A stretch of 64,000 nt of DNA from Isoptericola halotolerans. Lineage in GTDB: Bacteria; Actinomycetota; Actinomycetes; Actinomycetales; Cellulomonadaceae. Shown here piece after piece: positions 36,299 to 56,865 of this stretch; the first letter of the stretch is position 1; the number at the start of each line of letters is the position of its first letter. The position numbers and the translations under genes are program-made. Below the pieces are notes generated by a model, which made no database searches, had not been told where the DNA came from, and was given only the letters and a program-made list of their open reading frames with translations. The stretch spans positions 186,001-250,000 of the forward strand of contig NZ_PVTX01000005.1 in NCBI RefSeq assembly GCF_003003075.1. Direction: 5' to 3'.

Positions 36299-36580
36299 TC
36301 AGCGGCGGCGGCCCTTCTTGTCGTCCTTCACGTGGCCGCGGAAGGTCCGCGTGGGAGCGAACTCGCCGAGCTTGTGGCCGACCATCGCCTCGGTCACGAA
36401 GACCGGGGTGTGCTTACGACCGTCGTGCACGGCGAAGGTGTGACCGAGGAAGTCGGGCGTGATGACCGACCGACGGGACCAGGTCTTGATGACGTTCTTG
36501 GTCCCCTTCTCGTTCTGGACGTCCACCTTCTTCTGCAGGTGGTCGTCGACGAAGGGGCCCTTCTTCAGGCTACGAGGCAT
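36299..36580 (-). CDS. rpsS: 30S ribosomal protein S19
   Basis: The 93-aa S19 reads [40 protein letters not shown] and [20 protein letters not shown] before a basic tail. With S13 it forms the head complex that contacts the A-site finger. It lies between rplV and rplB in the S10 order. Confidence 0.97.
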   Translation of the reverse strand: MPRSLKKGPFVDDHLQKKVDVQNEKGTKNVIKTWSRRSVITPDFLGHTFAVHDGRKHTPVFVTEAMVGHKLGEFAPTRTFRGHVKDDKKGRRR

Positions 36581-36594
36581 CTGTCAGGCTCCTA

Positions 36595-37431
<837 letters not shown>

Positions 37432-37462
37432 GGAAGTTGTCCTCGATCTGCTCTCGTCCGGC

Positions 37463-37765
37463 TCAGCCGACCGGACCACCGAAGATGTCGATCGAACCCT
37501 CGCGGAGGGTGACGATCGCACGCTTCGTGTCCTTGCGCTTGCCCAGGCCGTAACGCGTACGACGCGTCTTGCCCTTGCGGTTGATCGTGTTCACCGAGGC
37601 GACCTTGACACCGAAGACCTGCTCGACCGCGATCTTGATCTCGGTCTTGTTGGCGTCCGGGTCCACGACGAAGGTGTACTTGCCCTCGTCGAGGAGGTTG
37701 TAGGACTTCTCGGAGACGACCGGCGCGATCAGGATGTCGCGCGGGTCCTTCGTCACGGCGGTCAC
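37463..37765 (-). CDS. rplW: 50S ribosomal protein L23
   Basis: The 100-aa L23 has [40 protein letters not shown] and [20 protein letters not shown]. It docks trigger factor, SRP and SecY at the exit. GTG 37765 overlaps the rplD stop (GTGA). Confidence 0.97.
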   Translation of the reverse strand: MTAVTKDPRDILIAPVVSEKSYNLLDEGKYTFVVDPDANKTEIKIAVEQVFGVKVASVNTINRKGKTRRTRYGLGKRKDTKRAIVTLREGSIDIFGGPVG

Positions 37766-38472
37766 TTGGTGGCCTCCTTCTCGGATGCTGCCTCGACCTC
37801 GGCCTCTGCCTCCGTCGCGACCGCCTTCACCGACTTGCCCGTGGTCGGGCCCGCCACGAACGCGTCGAGCGCGCCCTGGGTGAAGACGACGTCGTCGGAG
37901 ACGAGCACGTCGTAGGTGTTCAGCTGGTCCGCCGTCAGCAGGTGGACCTGCTCGACGTTGCGGAGCGACTTGATGGTCAGCTCGTCCGAGCGCTCCGTGA
38001 CGACCAGCACGTGCTTGCGGTCCGTCAGCTTCGCGATCGTGCTGAGCGCGGTCTTGGTCGACGGGACACCGTCGATGCCGAAGCCCGACACCACGTGCAC
38101 GCGACCCGCGCGAGCGCGGTCCGAGAGGGCACCGCGCAGGGCGGCCGCCTTCATCTTCTTCGGCGTGCGCTGGTCGTACTTGCGCGGCTGCGGGCCGTGG
38201 ACGGTGCCACCGCCGGCGAACTGCGGGGCGCGGGTCGAACCCTGACGGGCGCGGCCGGTGCCCTTCTGCTTGTACGGCTTGCGACCACCGCCGCGGACCT
38301 CGCCGCGGGTCTTGGTGGACGCCGTGCCCTGACGCGACGCAGCGCGCTGGGCGACGACCACCTGGTGGATCAGCGGGACGTTCGTGGCGACGTCGAAGAC
38401 CTCGGCGGGGAGCTCGGCGGTGCCGGACTTCTTGCCGGTGGCGTCGAGCACGTCGACGTTCAGGTTAGCCAT
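37762..38472 (-). CDS. rplD: 50S ribosomal protein L4
   Basis: The 236-aa L4 contains the tunnel loop [20 protein letters not shown] and [20 protein letters not shown]. In some bacteria free L4 represses the S10 operon. A C-terminal tail of about 20 residues ([19 protein letters not shown]) is acidic and extra. It begins five bases after rplC ends. Confidence 0.97.
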   Translation of the reverse strand: MANLNVDVLDATGKKSGTAELPAEVFDVATNVPLIHQVVVAQRAASRQGTASTKTRGEVRGGGRKPYKQKGTGRARQGSTRAPQFAGGGTVHGPQPRKYDQRTPKKMKAAALRGALSDRARAGRVHVVSGFGIDGVPSTKTALSTIAKLTDRKHVLVVTERSDELTIKSLRNVEQVHLLTADQLNTYDVLVSDDVVFTQGALDAFVAGPTTGKSVKAVATEAEAEVEAASEKEATK

Positions 38473-38477
38473 CTGTC

Positions 38478-39131
38478 TCAGGCTCCCTTCGCGGCGGTAC
38501 GGACGAGGACGATGCCGCCCTTCGGACCCGGGACCGCGCCCTTGACGAGCAGCAGACCCTTCTCCGCGTCGACCGCGTGGACGGTCAGGTTCTGGACGGT
38601 CTTGCGGGCGTGGCCCATGCGACCGGCCATCCGCATGCCCTTGAACACGCGCGAGGGCGTGGAGGCGCCGCCGATCGAACCCGGCTTGCGGTGGTTGCGG
38701 TGCGCACCGTGCGAGGCGCCCACGCCGGAGAAGCCGTGACGCTTCATGACGCCGGCGGTGCCCTTGCCCTTGGTGGTTCCGACGACGTCGACCACGGCCC
38801 CGGCCTCGAAGGCCTCGGCGGTGATCTCCTGGCCGGTGGTGTACTCACCGGCGTTGTCGGTACGGACCTCGACGACGTGACGGCGCGGCGTGACGCCGGC
38901 CTTCTCGAAGTGGCCCTTGAGCGGCTTGGTGACCTTGCGGGGGTCGATCTGCCCGGCAGCGAGCTGGACGGCGGCGTAGCCGTCGGCCTCCGCGTCGCGG
39001 ACCTGCGTCACCACGTTGGTGGGGACGGCGACGACGGTGACCGGCACGAGCTTGCCCGCGTCGTCCCACGTCTGCGTCATGCCGAGCTTGGTGCCGAGCA
39101 CCGCGGTCATGTTCTTCTGCTGGTTGGTCAT
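38478..39131 (-). CDS. rplC: 50S ribosomal protein L3
   Basis: The 217-aa L3 has [40 protein letters not shown] and the [20 protein letters not shown] extension toward the peptidyl transferase centre. ATG 39131 is used with GGAG close before it; ATG 39110 (MTAVLG) is the alternative. It follows rpsJ by 11 bp. Confidence 0.97.
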   Translation of the reverse strand: MTNQQKNMTAVLGTKLGMTQTWDDAGKLVPVTVVAVPTNVVTQVRDAEADGYAAVQLAAGQIDPRKVTKPLKGHFEKAGVTPRRHVVEVRTDNAGEYTTGQEITAEAFEAGAVVDVVGTTKGKGTAGVMKRHGFSGVGASHGAHRNHRKPGSIGGASTPSRVFKGMRMAGRMGHARKTVQNLTVHAVDAEKGLLLVKGAVPGPKGGIVLVRTAAKGA

Positions 39132-39142
39132 GATCTCCAGCC

Positions 39143-39451
39143 TCAGAGCTTGATCTCGATGTTCACGTCAGCCGGCAGATCGATGCGCATCAGCGAGTCG
39201 ACCGCCTTCGGCGTGGGATCGATGATGTCGATCAGGCGCTTGTGCGTGCGCATCTCGAAGTGCTCACGGCTGTCCTTGTACTTGTGAGGCGACCGGATGA
39301 CGGTGAAGACGTTCTTCTCCGTCGGCAGCGGCACCGGACCCACGACCGTCGCACCAGCGCGTGTCACCGTGTCGACGATCTTGCGCGCCGAGCTGTCGAT
39401 GACCTCGTGGTCGTAGGACTTGAGCCGGATGCGGATCTTCTGTCCCGCCAT
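39143..39451 (-). CDS. rpsJ: 30S ribosomal protein S10 (NusE)
   Basis: The 102-aa S10 has [40 protein letters not shown] and [20 protein letters not shown]. Besides its place in the 30S head it joins NusB and NusG in antitermination complexes. It is the first gene of the S10 operon; the 472 bp before it are non-coding. Confidence 0.98.
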   Translation of the reverse strand: MAGQKIRIRLKSYDHEVIDSSARKIVDTVTRAGATVVGPVPLPTEKNVFTVIRSPHKYKDSREHFEMRTHKRLIDIIDPTPKAVDSLMRIDLPADVNIEIKL

Positions 39452-39923
39452 GGCGTCGTCTGACTCTCTCTCTCGAACCGCTAATGTCCGACCCCCGCGC
39501 TCGGGCGTGTCGCATAGTGCGAGACGCTCGGGCGCACGCCTGTCCGGCGTTGGGGCCGTTGATTGTGGACCGCTGCGCGGACCACGACGTATGTCCAGCC
39601 TGTCGAAACACGTGTGTGCGTGGGGCGTTCCGCGTATCGACAGCAGGCATCCCCACGACCCCCTCCGAGGAGGGTGACCGCTCCTGGTGACACCACCGGC
39701 CTGGAGGCCGTGGCGTGCACCGCGGTGCTACACACTGTTCGACACGAGAAAGAACGCGCCCGTGACAGGCAACTTGACCATCTTGCCATACGAGGACCCG
39801 GGAGACCAAGTCCTCAGGGGTGTGACGCCGGACGCACCCGAGGCCCGGGCCCCGCGAAGGGGGCCCGGGCCTCGGACGGACCGGTGGAGCTCAGCTCCCC
39901 GAGGTCACCGAGTGATCAGGAGA
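39452..39923 (-). other. Intergenic region between tuf and rpsJ
   Basis: These 472 bases hold no convincing gene. They contain the tuf terminator at 39840-39873 and, near the rpsJ end, two copies of CGCTCGGGCG flanking TCGCA-TAG-TGCGA (about 39499-39532). An S10-operon promoter is expected here, but I found no box pair good enough to name. Base composition is less GC-rich than the genes, typical of leader DNA. Confidence 0.5.
39840..39873 (-). terminator. tuf terminator hairpin
   Basis: GAGGCCCGGGCCCC (39840-39853) pairs perfectly with GGGGCCCGGGCCTC (39860-39873) around GCGAAG. It begins 50 bases after the tuf stop and ends the str transcript. There is no U-run. Confidence 0.9.
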
Positions 39924-41120
<1,197 letters not shown>

Positions 41121-41246
41121 TGGGGTCCTCCTGGGACTTGGGTAGATGTTCCGAACGTTGCGAGTGTCGGCCGATCAAGCCTAACCCTCGGGGCGTTGCG
41201 GTTTCCTACAGGTTGATGGTTGTGCAGGTGTTCGACCTGTGGGGAC

Positions 41247-43349
<2,103 letters not shown>

Positions 43350-43461
43350 GGTGTCTTACCCCTCGGGTCAGTGGGACGTCGGAACCGGTGCGGAGACCCG
43401 GCGTCTGCCGGCTCCAGATCCGCGGACGACCCCGGGATGCTCCCGGGGTCGTCCCAGCGCA

Positions 43462-43932
43462 TCACCAGCGGTAGTGCGCGAAGGCCTTGTTGGACTCGGC
43501 CATCTTGTGCATGTCCTCGCGGCGCTTGACCGCGGCACCGAGGCCGTTCGAGGCGTCGAGGATCTCGTTCATCAGACGCTCGGTCATCGTCTTCTCACGG
43601 CGAGCGCGGGAGAAGTCGGTGAGCCAGCGCAGCGCCAGCGTCGTCGACCGGGACGGCCGGACGTCCACCGGGACCTGGTAGGTCGCGCCGCCGACTCGGC
43701 GGGAGCGGACCTCGAGGGCCGGACGGACGTTCTCGAGCGCACGCTTGAGGACGACGACCGGGTCCTGGTCGGTCTTGTCGCGGACGCCCTCGAGGGCGCC
43801 GTAGACGATCGACTCGGCGGTGGACTTCTTGCCGTCGAGCAGGACCTTGTTGATCAGCTGCGTCACGACGGGCGACCCGTAGACGGGGTCGACGATGAGC
43901 GGCCGCTTGGGGGCCGGACCCTTACGAGGCAT
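43462..43932 (-). CDS. rpsG: 30S ribosomal protein S7
   Basis: The 156-aa S7 begins [20 protein letters not shown], has [20 protein letters not shown] and [20 protein letters not shown], and ends NKAFAHYRW. It starts assembly of the 30S head and contacts E-site tRNA. Its ATG shares a base with the rpsL stop. Confidence 0.98.
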   Translation of the reverse strand: MPRKGPAPKRPLIVDPVYGSPVVTQLINKVLLDGKKSTAESIVYGALEGVRDKTDQDPVVVLKRALENVRPALEVRSRRVGGATYQVPVDVRPSRSTTLALRWLTDFSRARREKTMTERLMNEILDASNGLGAAVKRREDMHKMAESNKAFAHYRW

Positions 43933-44306
43933 CAGGCCTTCTCCTTCTTCGCGCCGTACCGGGAACGCGCCTGCTGACGGCCCTTGACACCCTGGGTGTC
44001 GAGCGCGCCGCGCACGATCTTGTAGCGGACACCGGGAAGGTCCTTCACACGGCCGCCGCGCACGAGCACGATCGAGTGCTCCTGCAGGTTGTGACCGACA
44101 CCGGGGATGTAGGCCGTGACCTCGATGCCGGAGGAAAGCTTCACACGCGCGACCTTGCGGAGCGCGGAGTTCGGCTTCTTGGGGGTGGTGGTGTACACAC
44201 GGGTGCACACGCCGCGCCGCTGAGGGGAACCCTTGAGGGCCGGGGTCTTCGACTTCCCGGCCTTCGAGGTCCGGCCCTTGCGGACGAGCTGCTGGATCGT
44301 AGGCAC
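43932..44306 (-). CDS. rpsL: 30S ribosomal protein S12
   Basis: The 124-aa S12 lines the decoding site. The loops [17 protein letters not shown] and [14 protein letters not shown] keep the lysines corresponding to Lys43 and Lys88 of E. coli, so no classical streptomycin-resistance change is present. The start is GTG 44306. A predicted promoter about 300 bp upstream gives it a long leader. Confidence 0.98.
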   Translation of the reverse strand: MPTIQQLVRKGRTSKAGKSKTPALKGSPQRRGVCTRVYTTTPKKPNSALRKVARVKLSSGIEVTAYIPGVGHNLQEHSIVLVRGGRVKDLPGVRYKIVRGALDTQGVKGRQQARSRYGAKKEKA

Positions 44307-44602
44307 TACGTCTCCGTCGTCTCTCGAGCTCACGAGGGCCTGGTGGCCCTCGACGGTGGTCTGTCTGGCTTGTGCGTGCCGATCGCAGGCGGCACCCGCG
44401 ATCCTCACGGACCGCAACGCCACTTACCACCGGCTCGATGGCCCGGGTCCGCTCCCCCGTCCTTGCGAACGGTCCGAGCGGTCATCCGGGATGCTCGTGC
44501 ACGCATCGGCGGCGCCTCCGGCGGCTCTCCCGAGAGGTGCTGTGGAGCACTCCTCGGGCGACCAGCGGGATGCACGGTGCGACGGCACGGGCACGGCTTC
44601 CT

Positions 44603-44631
44603 AGGCTACCGCCGGAAACAAGCGGGGTCAA
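44603..44631 (-). promoter_or_regulatory. rpsL (str operon) promoter
   Basis: On the minus strand TTGACC (44626-44631) and TAGCCT (44603-44608) are exactly 17 bases apart. The expected start near 44596 leaves a leader of about 290 nt before the rpsL GTG. Confidence 0.75.
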
Positions 44632-44772
44632 AGGGCGAGACGGCGGCCCCGCTGTGACGTCCGTCGCCCCGCCCGGCGACAACCCCGACGACCGCACCTA
44701 CCCGCACCTACCCGCACCGATGCACCCCAGCCGCCTCCGCCGTCGTCCCGCGACCGTTCCGCAGCAACGACG

Positions 44773-44880
44773 ACGGCGCGGGGAGACCCGCCGTCGTTCC
44801 GGTCGTCCGCATTCCCGAAGTGGAGCGCCCCCAGGGGCGCGTGAACGCGACCGGAACGACGGCGGGTCTCCCCGCGCCGT
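44773..44880. terminator. 33-bp perfect inverted repeat just after rpoC
   Basis: The arms 44773-44805 and 44848-44880 are exact reverse complements. The 42-base loop holds another hairpin, GCGCCCC (44825-44831) with GGGGCGC (44834-44840). It begins eight bases after the rpoC stop, so it most likely ends the rpoBC transcript, but it is far longer than a normal terminator. Confidence 0.8.
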
Positions 44881-44887
44881 ACAGGAA

Positions 44888-48769
<3,882 letters not shown>

Positions 48770-48825
48770 GATGTCCTACTTCCTCAAAGCTTTTCGGATG
48801 TTCCGTAGTTCAGCTGGTCGCTGGA

Positions 48826-52338
<3,513 letters not shown>

Positions 52339-52512
52339 GAGGGGTCCTTCCCTGCAGTTCGATGGCACGCTGTACGCTCGTGCTGCGACGGGCGCCGAGC
52401 CGCGGGCGAAGGTGCCGCTCCACGAGCCATCCGGGGGGTGACCACGGTGGTCTCAGCAGGCGGGACATCGTCGGCGGGAGGGGCGTCAGGGCACAGGCGA
52501 GCGCAAAGCGCT

Positions 52513-52541
52513 AGCGTAGCCGAAACCGAGGAACCTGTCCA
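52513..52541 (-). promoter_or_regulatory. rpoBC promoter
   Basis: TGGACA (52536-52541) and TACGCT (52513-52518) on the minus strand are 17 bases apart. The predicted start, near 52506, is downstream of the rplL hairpin, so rpoBC can be expressed apart from rplJL. Confidence 0.7.
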
Positions 52542-52730
52542 CCCGCGTGGGCGCGCGAGCAGACGTCCTCGGCTTCGCTGGTTGTGAGGACGTTGTCTCG
52601 GTGGCCGCCATATGCCGCCCAAGAAACGGTACCCACCGACGTTACCGCCCTCCAGGCACTGTGGCCAGCCGTCGGGCGGAGCCGTTGCTCACACTCCCCC
52701 GGTCCCTCACAGGATCCCCACGCGGGCACG

Positions 52731-52768
52731 CCGAAGGCCCGCTCCCCCGGAGGGGAACGGGCCTTCGG
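52731..52768 (-). terminator. Hairpin between rplL and rpoB
   Basis: CCGAAGGCCCG (52731-52741) pairs with CGGGCCTTCGG (52758-52768), and after a C/A mismatch TCCCC pairs with GGGGA around CGGA. It lies 64 bases after rplL. In E. coli this spot is a partial attenuator; here it may stop most rplJL transcripts. Confidence 0.8.
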
Positions 52769-52831
52769 ACCGGAGACTCACCGCGACCGGGGTCGCGGCA
52801 TCACCCGTGAGTGCGGCTCAGGCCGCGAGGC

Positions 52832-53221
52832 TCACTTGAGGGTGACGGTGGCGCCGGCGCCCTCGAGCGCCTCCTTGGCCTTCTCCGCAGCGTCCTTGTC
52901 GACACCCTCGACGACCGGCTTCGGCGCGCCGTCGACCAGGTCCTTGGCCTCCTTGAGGCCGAGGGACGTGAGCGCGCGCACCTCCTTGATCACCTGGATC
53001 TTCTTGTCGCCGGCCGACTCGAGGATGACGTCGAACTCCGTCTGCTCCTCGGCGGCCTCGGCCTCGCCGCCACCGGCGGGGGCGCCCGCGGCAGCCACGG
53101 CGACCGGAGCGGCGGCGGTGACGTCGAACTTCTCCTCGAAGGCCTTCACGAACTCGGAGAGCTCGATGAGGGTGAGCTCCTCGAAGGCGGACAGGAGCTC
53201 GTCGGTGCTGAGCTTCGCCAT
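52832..53221 (-). CDS. rplL: 50S ribosomal protein L7/L12
   Basis: The 129-aa stalk protein has the dimerising N-terminal helices ([20 protein letters not shown]), an Ala/Gly/Pro hinge and the factor-binding C-terminal domain with [20 protein letters not shown] and [17 protein letters not shown]. Several copies bind L10. It follows rplJ by 84 bp. Confidence 0.98.
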   Translation of the reverse strand: MAKLSTDELLSAFEELTLIELSEFVKAFEEKFDVTAAAPVAVAAAGAPAGGGEAEAAEEQTEFDVILESAGDKKIQVIKEVRALTSLGLKEAKDLVDGAPKPVVEGVDKDAAEKAKEALEGAGATVTLK

Positions 53222-53305
53222 GATGTGGCGTTCCTTTCAATCAGCGCTTCGCGGGCCGGACGGCCCGCCAGAAGCAGGGGTTTGTGTGTCAGGGCGTCCG
53301 CCAGG

Positions 53306-53836
53306 TCAGGCGGCGACGCCCTCCGAGTCCTGCTTCTGACGCAGGGCATCGATGACTCGGGCGACCTGGGCAGGCTTGGCCGAGAAGGCATAGGCAGCAC
53401 GCGTCAGCGTGGCCTTCAGCCCACCAGCCACCTTGGCCAGGAGAACCTCGCGGGACTCGAGGTCCGCGAGCTTCGTGATCTCCGCAGCGGTCAGCGGGTT
53501 CCCGTCGAGGACACCGCCCTTGATGACCAGTGCAGGGTTCGCCTTGGCGAAGTCACGCAGGCCCTTGGCGGCCTCGACCGGGTCCCCGGTCACGAACGCG
53601 ATCGCAGAGGGGCCCTTGAGGTCGGCGTCGAGACCCTCGACACCCGCCTCCTTGGCCGCGATCGTGGTCAGCGTGTTCTTCACCACGGCGTAGGTTGCGT
53701 TGCCGCGCAGCGACCGCCGCAGCTCCTGGAGCTGCGTGACGGTGAGCCCGCGGTACTCGGTCAGCACGGCCGCGTTGGTCTCACGGAGCTTGTCCGCGAT
53801 CTCCGCGACGGCGGCTGCCTTGTCCGGCCTCGCCAT
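53306..53836 (-). CDS. rplJ: 50S ribosomal protein L10
   Basis: The 176-aa L10 has [40 protein letters not shown] and a C-terminal helix that carries the L7/L12 dimers. ATG 53836 is preceded by AAGGATTGCC. A structured leader of the L10 type precedes it. Upstream, where rplA normally stands in this order, is the CHAT/S8/sigma cassette. Confidence 0.97.
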   Translation of the reverse strand: MARPDKAAAVAEIADKLRETNAAVLTEYRGLTVTQLQELRRSLRGNATYAVVKNTLTTIAAKEAGVEGLDADLKGPSAIAFVTGDPVEAAKGLRDFAKANPALVIKGGVLDGNPLTAAEITKLADLESREVLLAKVAGGLKATLTRAAYAFSAKPAQVARVIDALRQKQDSEGVAA

Positions 53837-54273
53837 GGCAATCCTTCCGGTGGTGGAGCCACCGGTCACCCCGGGAAAGAGAAAGAGCCCCGGCGCAGGC
53901 GCACGGGGCTCGGAGCTCACAGCAGGACTGTGGATCGTCGTCGTGTCACCTGCGCAGGCCCCCGCTCTTCGCGGGACTTCGGTCTTCAGCCGTTCGGAGC
54001 GGGGCTCCGGGCAGCATCTGACGACCGGCGGTCTTGGGTTACCCGAGAACCTTACACGACGACGACGGCGGTGCGGCACCCGAGGCGGGAGGCACGCGTC
54101 ACAGCGGCGGTGTGCCTCCGGAGCGGCCGCACGCCGCCGACCACGTCAGCGGCTCGCCGTCATGGGCATCGCCGCGGCAGCGCTCGCCCCGACGGCGGCA
54201 CGGCGGAGCTTCTTCGTCATGGTCGTCGCCGCAGGTCAGCGGCGTTCGCATGCCAGGGGACCGCTCACGACGG
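53837..54273 (-). other. Intergenic region between the CHAT gene and rplJ
   Basis: The 437 bases have no readable gene. The rplJ-proximal half (to about 54040) is a leader with stable hairpins. The CHAT-proximal part shows only a weak hairpin CGCCGC-N6-GCGGCG (54227-54244). A TAAGGT -10-like box near 54050 lacks a good -35. Confidence 0.5.
53855..53990 (-). promoter_or_regulatory. Likely L10-type ribosomal leader of rplJ-rplL
   Basis: On the minus strand GAGCCCCG (from 53911) pairs with CGGGGCTC (to 53885) and is followed by CTTTCTCTTTCCC, a terminator-like pyrimidine run rare in this window. It is preceded by a CTGCGCAGG-TGTCAC-like stem region. L10 leaders that bind the L10-L12 complex are known before rplJ in many bacteria. 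Boundaries are approximate. Confidence 0.5.
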
Positions 54274-56763
54274 TCACGGGCTCACCAGCGGCATCGGGCC
54301 GAAGCACACGAGCGGGACGGGCTCGACCTCGTCCGCCAGCGCGTGGGCGAGTGCCGCAGCCGGTTCGAGGCCCTCCCTGAGCGACGCGTGCAGGCGGGGC
54401 ATGACGCGCACGGCGACGTCGTCGCGCAACGGGGCCACCGCGGCCACCACCGCCCTTGCCCCGAGCCGCAGGAGCACGCTCGTCAGGCCGAGCGGCTCAC
54501 CGCCGACCCGGGTGGAGGCGCGACCGACCTCGCAGGCGGAGAGCACCACGACCGCGCCGCTGAGGTCCGTCCCGTCGAGCTCGTGAGCATAGAGAGAGCC
54601 GTCCGCGAGCCGGACGGCCGAGAACAGCGGGTTGTCCGGCTCGTGCCTGCCGTGCGCACCGAGGTGCACCACCGTGGCACCCTCGAGCGCTGCCCCGGTC
54701 CTGCCGCACGTGGCGTCGGGACCGGCGAGCAGCAGCGCATCGTCCCAGACATCGGCGACGAGCCGTGCCTCTTCCTCCGCGGCGGCGAGATCCGGTCCGG
54801 CGACGACCACCACCCGTGGCGGAGCCGGGGCCGGCCCGATGCTGCTCAGGTCGACCCACGAGTTCACCGACGTCGCCCGGCCCGCCCGTGACGGCATCGC
54901 CGCCCACGGGACGCCGAGGAGATCGCCCCGGGCAGCGACGTAGAGCGCGCCGGAGACCTCGAGCGGCGCGAGCAACAGGTCGTCGATCCGTGCGAGGGAC
55001 CGGCGTGCGGAAGCAGCGGCCACATCCCGCATCCGCGGCGGGATCAGTCCGTTGGCCAGCACCTCGGTGTCCCCGCGTACTCGACGGACCAGCTCGAGGA
55101 GCTCAGCGGCCGGGCACAGGTTGACGGACCGCACCCCCGTGCCGTCAGCACGCAGCGCCGTGATGCGCTCGGTCAGCAGGTACGAGACCACGACCTCCTC
55201 GGTTCCCGCCCTGCGGAGGCGGTCGACGGTCGCGGCAGCCGTGGCCGGCCGGGGCACCAGGCTTCCCGCGGACCCCGAGAGCTGCCACGACCGGCGCCGT
55301 GCCTGCTCCTGCAGGCGGTACGACTCCGCCGCCCGCTGCGCGGAGCGAGTGCGGTCGTCGGCCTCGGGGCCGGCGGCCAGCTCTCGTGCGTCCTCGCCGG
55401 CCCGCCGGGCCTGGACCAGCAGCTCGGCGAGCCCCGGGTCGTTCGGCGGTCTGACCCGCGCCGCGCCGGCGAAGGCGGCACGGCCACGCTCGGTGGCGTC
55501 GAACACCGCGGAAGCGCGACCCGTGGCCATCGCCGCCTCGACGTCGACCCGCGCGAGCCTTCCGCCGTGCGCGGCGGCGGCCGTCACCGCGTCGACGGAA
55601 CCGACCCGCGCCCGGTGGTCCGCCAGGATCTGGTGGCCTCCGCGCACCGCCCGCAACCCGGCCCGCCGGTCGCCCTGCGCGAAGGCCACCTGGGCCAGCA
55701 CCGACCGGTGGTGGACGCGCAGCGGGAGAGGGCTGTCAGAGCTCAGCCGGCGCGGCACAGCGCGTGCGATCTCCACCGCGCGAGCGACGTCGCCGGCAAG
55801 CAGAGCCCACTCCACCGCCAGCAGACGGGCGGCCACGGCGACGTCTCGGCCCGTCCCGGGACCGTGCGCCTCGCCGTCGTCGGCCAGCCTCAGCGCCCGT
55901 TCAGCCCGCCGGCGCAGCGTCGAGCGACTCAGGCCGGCGCGCTCGCGGTCGTCCGCCAGTCTGCCCTCGAGCCGGACCACCGTCGCCCTGAGCGCCCACA
56001 CGCTGTTGCCGACACGTGTGAACGCACGCGCGGCCTGCGCCGCCCATCGCATCGCGTCGTCGAACCGACGAAGGAGCAGAGCGCACTGGGCCCGGCCGTA
56101 CAGCGCGTCCGCGCGTTCTCCCGTCAGGTCGTCCGTGACGAAGAGGTCCGCCGCGTCGGCGAGGACCTGCTCCGCCTCCGACACCAGGCCGGCGTCGAGG
56201 AGGATCTGGGCCCTGCTCACCTCGGACCAGCCGTCCGGACCACCCGGTTGCCGCGCTGCGGCCGCCTCCAGCTCGCGCAGCGCCGCGGGAAAGTCGCCCT
56301 CGCGGTAGCGGGCGAGTCCGAGGTTGAGCTGCGCGAAGGCGGCGTACCGGTCGTACTGACCGGCCTGGGCGTGGGCCAGCGCCGACTCGTTGCTCCGGAC
56401 GGCAGCCGCGAGGTCGCCGATCTCCAGGGCAGCGGCCGCGCGGTTGATGTGGAGCACCGCCAGATCACGATGGTTCGACGGCTCGACCGAACGCAGCGCC
56501 CGGTCGAACGCGTCCAGTGCCGCGCCGGCATTCCCGGACCTGACGTGCAGCAGGCCCTCCTGCCCGTGGGCCAGCGCCTCGAGACGCGGCTCCCCCGCGG
56601 CGGTCGCGACCGCCAGTGCCTCACCGACCAGCCGCCGCGCGTTGCCGAGCGACCCGGTCAGGGCGTAGACGCAGGCTGCCTCCCCCACGAGCGCCCGCAC
56701 ACGCAGCTCGACGACCCAGACGCCGTGCCGCTCCGGATCGAGTGGGGCGATGTCACGCAGCAA
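54274..56763 (-). CDS. TPR-CHAT caspase-like protease
   Basis: At least 829 aa. The N-terminal half is a run of helix pairs of the TPR kind (for example AHGQEGLLHVRSGNAGAALD and RYREGDFPAALRELEAA). The C-terminal CHAT domain has the caspase-type dyad: His704 in VVHLGAHGRHEPDN and Cys744 in VVVLSACEVGRAS. The first canonical start is TTG 56763, but 31 earlier codons after the S8 stop read as good TPR sequence (AAYDERLREAQELNAASRVR) and begin at ATC 56856, behind GGGGG. No signal peptide or membrane segment. It probably cleaves a protein on a signal sensed through the TPRs; the target is unknown. Confidence 0.88.
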   Translation of the reverse strand: MLRDIAPLDPERHGVWVVELRVRALVGEAACVYALTGSLGNARRLVGEALAVATAAGEPRLEALAHGQEGLLHVRSGNAGAALDAFDRALRSVEPSNHRDLAVLHINRAAAALEIGDLAAAVRSNESALAHAQAGQYDRYAAFAQLNLGLARYREGDFPAALRELEAAAARQPGGPDGWSEVSRAQILLDAGLVSEAEQVLADAADLFVTDDLTGERADALYGRAQCALLLRRFDDAMRWAAQAARAFTRVGNSVWALRATVVRLEGRLADDRERAGLSRSTLRRRAERALRLADDGEAHGPGTGRDVAVAARLLAVEWALLAGDVARAVEIARAVPRRLSSDSPLPLRVHHRSVLAQVAFAQGDRRAGLRAVRGGHQILADHRARVGSVDAVTAAAAHGGRLARVDVEAAMATGRASAVFDATERGRAAFAGAARVRPPNDPGLAELLVQARRAGEDARELAAGPEADDRTRSAQRAAESYRLQEQARRRSWQLSGSAGSLVPRPATAAATVDRLRRAGTEEVVVSYLLTERITALRADGTGVRSVNLCPAAELLELVRRVRGDTEVLANGLIPPRMRDVAAASARRSLARIDDLLLAPLEVSGALYVAARGDLLGVPWAAMPSRAGRATSVNSWVDLSSIGPAPAPPRVVVVAGPDLAAAEEEARLVADVWDDALLLAGPDATCGRTGAALEGATVVHLGAHGRHEPDNPLFSAVRLADGSLYAHELDGTDLSGAVVVLSACEVGRASTRVGGEPLGLTSVLLRLGARAVVAAVAPLRDDVAVRVMPRLHASLREGLEPAAALAHALADEVEPVPLVCFGPMPLVSP

Positions 56764-56865
56764 CGAGCGATAGGCCCGCGACGCCGGCCGAACGCGGGAC
56801 GCCGCGTTGAGCTCCTGCGCCTCACGGAGCCGTTCGTCGTACGCCGCCCGGTCGATTCCTGCCCC

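Larger units (their letters stand above)
44307..44887 (-). other. Intergenic region between rpoC and rpsL
   Basis: These 581 bases encode nothing convincing. From the rpoC side they hold a 33-bp perfect inverted repeat (44773-44880), a short tandem CACCTACCCG pair near 44695-44715, the rpsL promoter (44603-44631) and then about 290 bases of untranslated leader. Confidence 0.6.
52339..52831 (-). other. Intergenic region between rplL and rpoB
   Basis: No gene is readable in these 493 bases. A terminator-like hairpin lies near rplL (52731-52768), and an rpoB promoter (52513-52541) gives a leader of about 170 nt. The stretch 52545-52725 shows no obvious signal. Confidence 0.6.

Noticed and set aside
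39840-39873. Riboswitch in the tuf-rpsJ gap
   Set aside because: The only strong structure is a simple perfect hairpin just after tuf, best explained as a terminator.
44773-44880. Insertion sequence or transposon ends
   Set aside because: The inverted repeat encloses only 42 bases, there is no transposase in the window and no target duplication is visible, so a terminator is the simpler reading.
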